From: Toxonevra muliebris
Lineage: Eukaryota; Arthropoda; Insecta; Diptera; Pallopteridae
NCBI GenBank assembly: GCA_963691655.1
Contig: OY829326.1
Location: 109,403,388-109,467,387 of the forward strand
Reading direction: 5' to 3'
DNA: 64,000 bases
Shown: piece by piece, positions 44,853 to 55,545 of the stretch
Numbering within the stretch: position 1 is the stretch's first letter
Layout: each line of letters opens with the position of its first letter
The notes under the pieces: model-generated
Database searches by the model: none
The model's input: only the letters and a program-made list of their open reading frames with translations
What the model was told of the DNA's origin: nothing
Program-made: the position numbers and the translations under genes

Positions 44853-46190
44853 GATAAGCGGCATTTCATGTGAAGCGGACAACGAAAAAAAGTAAAGTTC
44901 TGAAATTCGTTGAAATTCAGCCTAATTGGACCTGTAGAAAATGTTAATGTAGACAACCAATTTTTTTTTTTTTGTATGAAGCTTATTTGTCAAGTTATGA
45001 GTTTTTAAAGAATTGACATAATTTAAATATGGATTTTTCAAAAATAATTTTTAGAATTAAGCAAATTTACAATAAAATATTAAACATGGTAATTTAAATT
45101 TAAGTTTACTGTTCTTTTCAATTATGGAATCAGACCGAAAATTAACATTTTTTTATGCACCAAACCGAAGTAAAAGTTTAAAAATAGAATTTTAATAACT
45201 TCGACCATTTAAAAAAAAAAAAAATTTAGCTTAAAGTATTTAAATCATACCCTTAAAGTTTAAAAATGGGATCTGCATTTGTTTAGGAGATACATGAAAT
45301 AAAGTACAATAGTCGGTAAGGCCCCAATAACTGGGGCTAGTCTTTTACGGAAGAAATCTCTTTATGAAAAACAAATATAAAAAGAGAACCAAACTACTCG
45401 TTGGTGTTTGTTTTGTTATTTATGTATGCAGGTAATTCGCTAGATAATTCTGAGAAATGCCGTTACTCAAGTCTTCTCTCTCTCTCTCTCTCTCATTTGT
45501 TATTTACTCCCGCTTAAGCAATGATTTTTACAGAGATGAATGCAATGCTTTGTTCAATGAGCAAGTTTTAAAAAACTTTCGTTTATTTTTGAATTGGCTT
45601 AACCGATTTTAAAACTGATCATTTTTGGCTAATCTACTCGTCAAGCTCTTTAAATTGATATATAACATGATAGTGTAGCACGTCTGGATCTTCTGGAATA
45701 AAATTGTAGTTTACACTAATAAATGTATAGATAGCTACCACGCTCAGTGCGACACCTGTGTATATATCTCCTAAACTAATGTAGATTCCATTTTGAAATT
45801 GCTAGGGTATTATTTAAATACTTTAAGCTAAATTTTGAAAAATAATTTGTTTTTTTCTAAATGGTCGAAGATATTAAAAAAATTATTTTAAACTTTTACT
45901 TCCGGTTTGGTGCATAAAAAATTTTAATTTCCGGTCTGATTCTATAATTAAAAAGAACAGTAAATTTCCTATTTAAATATTTTATTGTAAATTTGTTTGA
46001 TTCTAAAAATTACATTTGAAAAATCCATATTTCAATTACGTCAATTCTTTAAGAACCCATAACTTGACAAATAAACTTCATACAAAAATAAAAATTGTGT
46101 GTCCACATTCATATTTTCTAGAAGTTCAATTAAGCCGAGTTTCAGTACTTCACATTTTTTACGTTGTCTGCTTCACATGAAATGCCTTAG
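44853..46190. mobile_element. Foldback element 3 (arms about 450 bp)
   Basis: Left arm about 44853-45320 and right arm about 45755-46190 are inverted copies. Shared landmarks: GGCATTTCATGTGAAGC at the tips, then CAAGTTATG, AATATGGATTTTTC or its near match, TTACTGTTCTTTT, ATGCACCAAACCG and TAGGAGATA. The spacer of about 430 bp includes a (TC)n run. No coding capacity. Confidence 0.85.
45474..45494. repeat. (TC)n microsatellite
   Basis: About 21 bases of TC repeats in the spacer of foldback 3. Confidence 0.9.
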
Positions 46191-46249
46191 TTTTGGAATC
46201 GTCAATGTGAAATCGGAGAGATTAATTTATTCTCAAAATTGCCACGTTA

Positions 46250-47690
46250 TATTTATTTAAGATGCGCTCAATACATTATCTAAACGGTGTCCCAAAACAT
46301 GCTTAAATGTTTGCTCAAAAAGACTGAAATTGTAGATTTGGTGAAACCATAAGCGAAGGAATTCAAATATTTGCGCATTACTCTTTATGAAAACCTACTT
46401 GGAATGTTTATCTGAATAAAATTATCAACAAAGCAAGGATGTCTTTATGAACTAGTAAAAGCTTAGTTTGGAAAAGTTGGGGCTTGAATCTAAAAATAGG
46501 TATGTGGACATACATAGTCAGTACAGTCAGCACCAGTCTGGTGAGGTAAAGAATAATGTCGCTAAGTTGCAGCAAATGGAATGCGTTTGCATCACTGGGG
46601 CGATGAGAACCACCCGGAATGCTGTTCTGGAGTTATTATTAAATATACCTCCGTTCCACCTTTTCATGAAGAAGAAGGCTTTTCTATTCGTTTTTAAGCT
46701 CATTTTGTTAAAAGTTTGAAAATACTTCTAGGTTCATTCAATCTAGAATATTTCACGAAATAGAGAGAAATATTCCTACAGAGATCTAGATATGTGATTG
46801 CAGTTTACTCAGATACAATTTCTTTCAGCACTTCAAAGTCTCATTCCTGGTAGAAAAGTAGAAAGAACAAGGGCGACAGAAATCCTCTGGAAATTACCTA
46901 CAAATGTAGTACACTGATGGTTCCAAGACAAATGAGAGATGGGAGTGGGTGTATACGGGTACAAACCAAAAAAAAAAAATATTTATCGCCGCATAGGCGA
47001 AAGAAACTCTTTCAAACTATTTCAATCCGAAGTTCAGCATCAGAGAATGTATAGTGCTTGCAACAAGAACATCTAAATATCGACAGCAGAGCTACTTTAC
47101 ATGCATCAAATGGGCATAAAGCAACAACCAAACTTGTTTGGGAATGTCTACAGCTACTTACTAATTATTCCTTTCACTCATAATCTAGCTTATCTAATTA
47201 GGGTGCCGAAACATAGTGTCTACTTTGTTAACGATATGGCAGAAAACTTAGCCAGCAAGGAATCGCCTATTTACTTAATTGGATTCGGAACATCTTTCGG
47301 TTTACCATGGAGTTATTTTAAACAAAAACTAAAGCTGTGGCTGGAAGAAAAGCACCAGGATTACTGAATTGAAACTGAAAGTAACAGTCAGGTTAAACTT
47401 TTCCTAATCAAAGGACTATGAAAATACTGCAGCTATGTAGATATCACATTAGTGTTGTGGGCATTATAAAACCAGGGTGCATCTAAATAATGTAGGTTTC
47501 ACTAGAGAAACAACTAGTAAAAAATGCAACTATAAAGATTAAACAGCAGATCACATACTATACCATTGTAACTGTTTAGCTAGAGCTAGACTTAAACACT
47601 TCGGCTATGCGTACCTAGAATCTGACGATTCTAATAAAATTACTAAAAGTAATGGATACCTTTGTGGTAGATGGGGAAATCATGGATGAG
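46250..47690 (+). pseudogene. I-like non-LTR retroelement relic (RT thumb to zinc region)
   Basis: Decayed plus-strand pol. Near 46335 KTEIVDLVKP..AKEFKYL; near 46560 AKLQQMECVCITGAMRTTRN with LLLNIPPFHL (RT thumb); YTDGSKTNER at about 46911 (RNase H Asp); MAENLASKES at about 47236 (RNase H C-terminal motif); and ADHILYHCNCLARARLKHFG at about 47545 (Cys/His tail). Numerous stops and frame shifts. The order and motifs match the fragment at 39107-40534, but the copies are clearly diverged. Confidence 0.75.
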
Positions 47691-47799
47691 CGCTTAATTA
47701 TTGAGGACTGTCAAAATAAATCCAATGCGGTTTTAGTAACTAAGAGACTACCTCCTTCCTCCACTACAATCTCATCTAGGATGCTCCAATTTTAGTTCG

Positions 47800-48150
47800 G
47801 AATAACCAAATTAAATTTAATAATCTCCACTTTTATTTCAGAATAGGCAAACTAATTTCAGAAGGATTTAATATCAGTTCAAAATGAGTTCAAATTAAAG
47901 TCACAAATCGATAATTCAAAATCAGATTTGGCGATATAAGTTCAGAACATTCAAACTAAATTTAGGAACTGTTAATTTTAATTGAAGTTAATAGTTTAAT
48001 TGACTTGCGATTTGTATATTTTAATAATATTATTTTGAATTAATAACAGCTAAAATTTAAAAACTTCAATTTGATTAATTAAAGGTTAAATTAAATTCAG
48101 AAAGTATCAATTTGAATTCAGAAAAGTCGATTTTGGTTTACAATAAAATC
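47800..48150 (+). repeat. Degenerate 21-bp periodic array
   Basis: Units such as TTGAATTCAGAAAAGTCGAT and TTCAGAAAGTATCAATTTGA repeat at about 21-base spacing. This is the same style as the 28.9-kb satellite. Confidence 0.5.
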
Positions 48151-48346
48151 GAAGTAATGTCTTTGCAATTTATAGGTAGGATTGAAAAAATCTACCGAAC
48201 AGATTAAAGCGAAAATTGAAATGATTAATCTATAAAGAATATTTAAAGTATTCATATAGCGGTTTCTTGAAATTTTGATTTCTGCATCTTTCACAGCCTA
48301 TAGCAGCGGTTCCCAAACTTTTTGGATAGAGGAGCGCTTTTTTATA

Positions 48347-49319
48347 TTGGTGTACAAATTTGCTTCAGCCGTTTTCCGATAGCTGGGTGCATCGGTGAGG
48401 GCTGATCGAAATAGATCAAAACTGTCATAAAGTTTTGATCTTCTGAGAGAAAAAAATAAATAAAAAACGACGATTTGGAAGCATTGCTCGATGAAGATTC
48501 GTGCCAAAAAAAAACTAGCTGAATCACTGGAAGTTACTTAGCAAGCCATCTCGAAATGCCTCAAAGCCATGGGTATGATTCAGAAGCAAGGAAATTGGGT
48601 TCCATACGAGTTGAAACCGAGAGATATTGAACGGCGTATATTTGCATGTGAACAACTGCTTTAAAGACAAGATCGGAACGCATCGTAACAGTCGACGAAA
48701 AATAGGTCCATTACGATAATCCCATGCGCAGAAAGTCATGGGGAATGCTCGAACATGTTTCCACATCACGGCGCCAAGGTTATGCTCTGCATTTGGTGGG
48801 ACCAGCTTGCTACTGAAACTGAGTTAACCCTCACAAGAGATCGGCACCGACCGCAATTGATGCTTTTGAGTCAAGCATTGAAGGAAAAATGGCCGCAGTA
48901 CCAAGAGAGACTCGACAACGTCATCCACCAGCATGACAATGCTCTGCTACACGTCGCAAAAGTGGCCAAGACATACTTAGAAATCCTGAAATGGGAGGTC
49001 TTGTGCCACCCGCCGTGCTTCCCAGAAATTGTGTCTTCCCAGAAATTGCTTCTTCCGACTATCATCTGTCTTGTTCGATAGCGCACGGCCTGGTAGATTG
49101 GCATTTTCGTTCGTACGAGGAAATCGAAAAATGTATTCAATCATGAATCACATCGACGACGAAGACGTCTACTTTTTACGAGATGGGATCCGAAAATTAC
49201 CGAGAGATGGGCGGAAGCTGTCGCTAGAGAGGGACAATGCTTTGAATAATAAATCTGTGCATTTTTGACAATAAAGCTTTTAATTCCAGAAAAAAACGGT
49301 GGAAGCGATGTACACCATG
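48347..49319 (+). pseudogene. mariner relic nested in the hAT element
   Basis: Short terminal matches TTGGTGTACA / ATGGTGTACA. The plus strand reads AISKCLKAMGMIQKQGNWVP, LKPRDIERRIFACEQLL, VMLCIWWDQLA, HQHDNALLHVAKVAKTYLEI and SSDYHLSCSIAHGLVDWHF, with several stops and frame shifts and a short duplication near 49020-49050. It is clearly related to the element at 34295-35575 but much older, and it keeps SDYHL where the other has SGYHL. Its N-terminal part is missing, making it shorter than 1.28 kb. Confidence 0.82.
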
Positions 49320-49399
49320 TATAAGTTATAAGGTTGTGTTTTTGAAAGTAAACATACACCTAAGAGTTAAGAGTAAAATAAAATAATTCAATTATATAT

Positions 49400-49780
49400 A
49401 TTCTTAATGTTTTTGATTCTTTAAATGACAAATTCTTTTAATATCTTCGTTTTTAAAATAGAGTCAGTCATTAAATCAATTTCATAATCACATAGCTGAG
49501 ACTCACTGCCTTAGATGTAACTGCAAAATGATTCTTAATCCTAGAGTTATTCTCAGGGGACTTTGAAAAAGATAATTGTAGTAGACTTGATTGTGTGTCA
49601 TGCAAATGTTTTAAAATTACTTTGGCGGCTTTATCGTCTACTTTAGGTTTTGTTTCGATTAAAAACTCGTCTAATGTGGAAAAACAATTAAAATTATTTC
49701 GAGAAATCCAGGAACTGGAATTTTTTTTTATCAAAAGCTGCGATTTTATCTCCTACGACAAAAATTGTTGTGTTTCTTTC
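49400..49780 (-). pseudogene. hAT transposase C-terminal relic
   Basis: Minus-strand frame from 49734: SRNNFNCFSTLDEFL, then a segment with VILKHLHDTQSSLLQLSF, then SRIKNHFAVTSKAVSLSYVI. This matches the pattern of hAT transposases of the kind domesticated as ZBED/FAM200/SCAND3-like proteins (FxTLxxF, a helix, then a W/R-I-x-N-PF-like block). Assignment is by motif pattern only. The N-terminal BED finger and RNase-H-like core are not recognisable. Confidence 0.55.
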
Positions 49781-50355
49781 TTGTACTGAAGTTAATTTTA
49801 TTTTATTTAGTAAAAATATCTGCTAAATACGCAACAATTACAAACAGTGAAGAATTTGTTTATCAATCAATAAAATTCTTTGTCAAATTGTTCGACGAAG
49901 GAAGTATTACGAGGTTAAAAAGTCTCACTAATGCTTTTCCTATGGATATTATGTACATCTTGCTGTACCAATAAACATTATCAGATTTCAAAAATTGTTT
50001 TTACATTATATTTGTATTTACAAATGCTAATGCTAAAAAAAGCTATGGAATTTGAAAAGAAAAAACTTTCCAAACAATTTTTAAAAAATCTTAATTTATG
50101 GTCTAAATTTCGGGACTTTCAAGACCCTTTTGGAACCTGAATATATTATCGGATTTCAAAAATTTTTTTCTACCTTTTTTTATCTGGATAAGTGGAAACT
50201 TAACTCCGCTATTACTTTTTGATTTGACGAAAATGATAAATAAAATTTTTTTTTTTTCTCACGAGATAAATTTGATTTTTACGCGGAACGCTTGTTTGCC
50301 TTCAACGAAACACTAATGTTCTGCTGAACATAGTTTGGGAACCGCTGACTTATAG

Positions 50356-51538
50356 CGTCACTAAAAAATGCATTAAACCAATCGGTTTTCGAAAAAAATG
50401 ACCGTCATTTTATAAATTTTCAAAGTTTTGACAAAATTCTACGTGGGTTTCTCGACCATTTAACAGCAAATATCGACATTTGTCCCCTCCGTGTTTTTAA
50501 CAACGAATTCGTAATAATAGAGTTAAATACAAAACAAATAATTGACATTTGAAATTATCACGACATGAATCATTCAGTACCGTTTTTGCAATTTCCTATT
50601 GAGTTTTTTGAGGTAAATGTTGGCAGACAAGCAGACAAATGTATATTAAACGGAAAATTCTTGTCAGTAAGTAAGAACACTTCATTTGAATTGAAATTAT
50701 AATCAAAGGGAAGGACAAAAACATTGTATCATTGCTGTGTTTTTGCGTGTTTTGTATATATTTTCCCGGCAGCATTTGAATCAAAAATTCATAGCAACGC
50801 ACAAATGTCGCGCACAATAATAAATTGTGACAATAAATTGTATGAATGCAAAAGGTAAACGTGATGGAAATCAGTAGCAGTATCTTTAAAAGTAGAAAAA
50901 GAAGAAGAAGCATTTAAAAATCACTCATCCTTTTAATTTATTTTATTTATTTAATTTTTGTTTACAGAGATTATCCTTTTAATGCGCAACGGCCTTCTTC
51001 TTTTTTGTTATTCCATTTGTTATGATTTTATTTTACATACCCACATTCTTAAATCTCCAACATACCAAAGAATCTTTCGTTTATTTTTGGCCTACCTTTT
51101 TCAGCCTTGTAAGTTTTAGGTTCATATATAATGTCCTTGGTAGCGTTTTTCATTTTTGTTTACATACTTAATAATTTAAATATTTTTCTTTATAGCTTTT
51201 ATCAATACACTTCGTTTCTGCACTATGTACATATTCACTCACTTTACTTATAGACTTTTTCGTAAAACTGATTACTGTTAATTAATGCAGCAAATGGCAC
51301 ATGCAAATCTTTGTATATATGCTGCTACATCTGTATACCTAGATATGTCAATGTATTTCCATACACTTGCATTATTGAGTGTGCTGCATTCATACAGACA
51401 CACATATGTACGTGGAATGCACTTTAGCAAGTTAAAATCGAATAATTTCCTTTTTTTCTGTTAAATAAAATATAAAAATGTAATTATCTTTATTTGTATT
51501 TCAAATGACTGGAAAAAATACGCATACATATTTACATA
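50356..51538. other. No gene seen
   Basis: AT-rich DNA between the hAT element and the DD37D element. Only short low-complexity frames. Confidence 0.45.
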
Positions 51539-51540
51539 TA

Positions 51541-52535
51541 CACGGTGACAATCGTAAAGTGACGCACACATTTCAGCAGTTATTTTCAAAAGGACGTACT
51601 TCCATTAAGTACAATTAACTGTTAACATAGCTGAATATATAAGCATTCATTTGAACCCCACCTCATTCAATATAACCTCCTTTAGCCTGCACACATGCCT
51701 TCAATCGATCCGGAAATCGTAGGACTGTTCGCCGCAGGACTTCCTGATCAATTTCAGTGCAGGCTTTCTCTAATGAATTTGTCAGCGACTCCAGACTGTG
51801 GTGTTGAGATGCACAAGCCTTACTCTCTAAAATACTCCAAATAGAGTAGTCCATTGGATTCAAGTCTTGGGAGTATGGTGGCCATTCTTGAGATGTTATG
51901 AATCCAGAAAAATTGTCTTTTATCCATGTTTGCGTTAATTTTGCCATGTGGGAAGGTTCAGAATCTTGCTGAAAAGTCCAGTTTTCATTTCCAAATGTAT
52001 CTTGGGCCCAGGGAAGAACATGTTCATTTAAAATGCTCCGATAAACAACCTGGTCAATTTTAACACCCTCTTCAACGAATATTAGAGGGGTTCTGGCATT
52101 AGTGGAAACTCCAGCCCATACCATAACGGTTTACTCCCACTTCCTTAGCGATTTTTCTCATTGAGCGCCTTGGATTTCGCTTGATTCGTTTACGAATTTT
52201 TTCTGTTAAACCAGTAGTGGCAACTGTTGAAAATTTTCCCCGGTCTTTATCTCCAAAACCCCCAGTTTCATTATATCGAATAATAGCTCGGTCTACCGTA
52301 CGACTTGACAAATTTAAAGCCTTTGCAATTTGACGGCTACTATAATTTGCCAAATGAAATTTCATAATTTCCTTGTCCATTTTTATGGAAATTTCAAAAT
52401 GTAATAACAAAAATTCAAATGAAATTAAAAGCAAAGCCAATGATGAATGAATTTGCTTTTTAAATTAAAGTAACGGTAAATGACAAAGCTTGCTGTAGAG
52501 TATTAAACTTGCGTCACTTTACAATTGTCACCCTG
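51541..52535 (-). mobile_element. maT-like (DD37D) element, internally deleted
   Basis: 995 bp with inverted ends (CAGGGTGACAATTGTAAAGT on the right side, one or two changes on the left) continuing to GACGCA, and TA on both sides. The minus strand holds two overlapping transposase fragments. Usual length is about 1.3 kb, so about 0.3 kb of the middle is missing. Confidence 0.88.
51663..52440 (-). pseudogene. DD37D (maT-like) transposase, middle deleted
   Basis: The N-terminal part (52380-52130) has a helix-turn-helix: SSRQIAKALNLSSRTVDRAI and SMRKIAKEVGVN. The C-terminal part (52124-51663) starts MVWAGVS and has Asp in FQQDSEPSH and Asp in DLNPMDYSIW exactly 37 residues later, the DD37D spacing of maT elements. 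The segment with the first catalytic Asp is missing: coding jumps from EVGVN to the VWAGVS block with a frame change near 52124-52099. It cannot be active, but the terminal repeats may still be mobilisable in trans. Confidence 0.85.
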
Positions 52536-52539
52536 TAAA

Positions 52540-53212
52540 TGTACACACAATATGTAAAATCCATGTACGTAAAAAATATGAAAGAAAAATCCTTGACAGT
52601 GGTTTTAAGGGCATCATTATTCATATGCGAATTTATCTTTTCGCATAACCAATCAGCTCATAAAGCTTGTGAATTTTCAATGAATTTTACTGTATTTGAG
52701 TGCTACTTCAGTGCCATATAGTCGTCAGGGATATCAGTGGCACAGAGCCTTTTTGTGAACGCATAAAATTCATGATCAGAGGCTGGAAACTTGATATGCA
52801 AATTTAATTTATAAAATAATATTTGATTGGTCTTAAGTTTGTCATAAAATATATTGTATATAGACAAAATTTGTCATCCGCCAGCTTAAAACGCCATCTT
52901 TACTGCATCTATGAACTGAATGCAGTACAAAAAAGAGAGAAAGAAAGCTAAAGAGAGCGTTTTATGTATGGTTTTCAATGAATAGACAAAAGTTCATGCC
53001 TTTCCATTGAAGCAATATTTCATGATATAAACACTATTTTTCAGCTTGGACTGAGTATAACCTCTAACCGCGAAAGTGAGAGAGAAAGGAATATGATCAC
53101 ATCTTTGGTAATGTTGAAATTAATAGTTTCTACAAGGATATTGTGACTATGAAAGATATTCGAAAATATTACTTATTTTATTATTTGTTATTTTTAATTT
53201 GAAGAAATTTTA
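52540..53212. other. No gene seen
   Basis: AT-rich with short frames only; no recognised element. Confidence 0.45.
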
Positions 53213-53214
53213 AG

Positions 53215-53465
53215 AAATTTTAAAACGGCTTCGCTGCCTCGGTCATGTTGACCGAATGGAAGAAAGTCCACCGGCTAGAAGGGTGTTTTATTCGAGCCAC
53301 GGAAGTTGAACGCTTAGAAGAGGACGACCTAATCTCTGTTGGAAAGCCCAGGTAAAAGGAGACCTGACTGCTCCGGCACGCGCTTTGCAGAAGTGACTTG
53401 CGAGGCTTTATAGAGGCCGCCAAGACCGATCGTCCATTGTAGAGGCAACTATGTAAGTAAGTAAA
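53215..53465 (+). pseudogene. RTE-like non-LTR retroelement 3' fragment
   Basis: Plus-strand translation reads RLRCLGHVDRMEESPPARRV, then RRGRPNL and WKAQVKGDLTA. GHVxRM..PARRV with a following RRGRP is the typical C-terminal end of RTE-type endonuclease/reverse transcriptase proteins. The fragment is GC-richer than its surroundings and has one stop near 53305. It ends near TATGTAAGTAAGTAAA, a short 4-bp tail repeat like those of RTE elements. Confidence 0.65.
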
Positions 53466-53810
53466 AAAGAAGACGGACTCCTTCAAAGTATGACAAAACA
53501 TTTAATATAAAATTTTTCTATACAAAAACCAGATAACATTCATATTAGATTTCAGAAAACCCTCACCAATATGCAGAGCTGTAAAAGAATGCAATCAAGT
53601 TAATTGCAAAATTGCAACACCTTGAAGTCACAGTTAATAACCGTTACTGAATAACATATTTGACTCCAGAATAAAAAATGCAGTTGGAAGTTTTTTTTGG
53701 AGTCGCCGATTGGTTATTCATTTAGAGAAGTCTTTTTTAAAGTCAAGGGATTGCAATATTTTTTCGAATTCATGAGACTGCAAATCTTATAACTCGAAAA
53801 TCATGACTGC

Positions 53811-53968
53811 TTTGAAGTCACTTGAAGCCAGTTGGAGTCACTTGAAGTCACTTGAATACTCTTGAACTCAAATGCAGTCATTTGGAGTCAATTGCAATTT
53901 GCAGTCAATTGGAGTCACTTCAAGTCTTTTGGAGTCAATTGGGATTTTGAAGTCAATTGAAGTCATTT
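53811..53968 (+). repeat. Minisatellite of TTGGAGTCA / TTGAAGTCA units
   Basis: About 13 units of roughly 10-12 bases, TTG(G/A)AGTCA plus CT or AT, with some degenerate units. It abuts the truncated 3' side of the Jockey fragment. Confidence 0.8.
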
Positions 53969-54860
53969 ATTGTAGATGTAGAATAATACCCAGATACTTG
54001 GCATCATCTGCTTGTGGAATTTGCTTTCCATTCATTATAATTGGGAGACATGTGTATTTTCTTACTGTGAAGGTGACTTGAGTTGACTTCGTTTCATTGG
54101 CTATTATTAGCCAGCATTTCAGCCATGTTGAAGTATTATTAATACTTCTCAAAAGTATGTTGGAAGCTGTTATTGGGCGTTCACTAGCTGCCACAGCAGC
54201 AGTGTCATCAGCAAAAGTTCCAATCAAGATTCTTTCTGTTACAGGCAGATCTGATGTAAGTAGTAAGTAGATAAGCTTGAATATTGCATAGTTCGCTGAT
54301 CTCTTTGCCGTGTCTCACGAAGAAGTTCCGATTATTTCGGTACGCTTTAATGATTAGATAAAAGTTTATTAGGAGCATTTTCTTAATTTTATAGAAAAAG
54401 CCTTCGTGCCATACTTTATCAAACGCTTGAGAGATGTCGAGAAAAGCTGCTGTGCAATATTTATAATTTTCTAGAGCGTAGTGTATTCGTTCTACTTTTC
54501 TGTGAATTTGCTCTATCGTACCGTGACCTTCTCTATAACCGAATTGGTGGTTGGGATAAAAGTGTCGTTCTTTAATGAAAAGACTTTCTAAAATTTTTGA
54601 AGCAACTGTCAGCAAGCTAATTGGTCGGTGAGACTTTATATCGCTTACGCTTTTACCAGGTTTGGGTATCCTACATATTTGTGCAACCTTCCACTGTTAT
54701 GGTATAACAATTGTGCTTAATACAGCATTATAAAACTGTGTTAAGAGCGTTGTTTCTTTTTTTGGTAATTCTTTGAAGATTCTGGCGGTTATTAAATCAT
54801 ACTCTGGAGTTTTTTCCAGTTCTAGGTGTTCCATAACACCTATTACCTCTGACCTGCTCA
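53967..54860 (-). pseudogene. Jockey-like reverse transcriptase fragment
   Basis: Minus strand, in order: KTPEYDLITARIFKELPKK (fingers; about 54812), LLTVASKILESLFIKE, FGYREGHGTIEQIH, AAFLDISQAFDKVWHEG (palm motif A), a frame change near 54230, then GTFADDTAAVAAS (catalytic ADD) and QADDAKYLGIILH (thumb start). This is the Jockey-clade RT order. Endonuclease and 5' parts are missing. Inactive through truncation and frameshift. Confidence 0.85.
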
Positions 54861-54879
54861 TTAGCTCTCTTTCTTTAGC

Positions 54880-55450
54880 TGCCTTTCTCCTAAGCTTTTC
54901 ACCTCAGATTTTTCCACTACCAGATCTTTCTCTGCCCAACTGCCTTTCTATCAAATTGTTTCTCTATCCAGCGGTCTCCTTATAGCCACTTATCTTCTCT
55001 CACCTCACTTTTTTCAATATCCAATATTCAATTAAAAGCTTTTTCAACATTATTATTTAAAATTTTCTCTCCCCAGCTTTTATTTTAGCTTTAGTTCCCT
55101 AGCTTTTTACCCAATTTTTTCCCATTTTGATTTTCTTTCTATTCTCTTAACTCTTTTATTTCAGCCTTGCCTCTTTCTCGTCCGGCATATCATCTCTCCT
55201 TTTCACGTTTTCTCTGCCTCTATTTTTTTCTTCCCCAGCTTTTCTTTCCACGAATTTACTCTGCCACCAGCATTCTCTCGCTCCTAAGATTTCTCCCTCC
55301 CAAGCTCCCTTTAACTCCAAAAATCTTTCTCGCTTTCTCTCGCTTTCTCTTACCAGTTCTTTCTCTCTTTTCCCCTTTACTACTCCCACTTTTTGTTATT
55401 CTCTCCTTCAACTCCTTTTTCTAAAACTTCTTTCTCTAAAACTCATTTTC
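54880..55450 (+). repeat. Pyrimidine-rich tract (CT-rich, about 570 bp)
   Basis: C/T-dominated on the plus strand: TTTCTCTC, CTTCCCC and TTTCTTTCT mixtures. It is the strand-opposite counterpart of the GA-rich tract at 37620-38370. Frames inside reflect composition only. Confidence 0.75.
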
Positions 55451-55460
55451 TTCACTTTCT

Positions 55461-55544
55461 AATTCGTCGCTTGAGAATTGATTTGGCGTATGTGTATAAG
55501 TATTCGTACGCCTATACGTCAAATCAATTCTCAAGCGACGAATT
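55461..55544. repeat. Near-perfect 31-bp-arm hairpin
   Basis: Arm 55461-55491 and arm 55514-55544 are reverse complements over 31 bases with a single G/T difference (a G-U pair in RNA). Core GCTTGAGAATTGATTTG. The loop is 22 bases. It could be a very small MITE or a small-RNA precursor. Confidence 0.85.
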
Positions 55545-55545
55545 T

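Larger units (their letters stand above)
48304..50347 (-). mobile_element. hAT element with decayed transposase and nested mariner
   Basis: 2044 bp with inverted ends CAGCGGTTCCCAAACT / AGTTTGGGAACCGCTG, a well-known hAT terminus. Flanking 8-mers GCCTATAG and ACTTATAG agree at 6 of 8. Transposase remains are on the minus strand near 49400-49780. A mariner relic occupies 48347-49319. Confidence 0.8.

Noticed and set aside
55156..55389. Glu/Arg/Lys-rich 77-codon minus-strand frame
   Set aside because: Reads the CT-rich tract on the purine strand; typical false coding signal.
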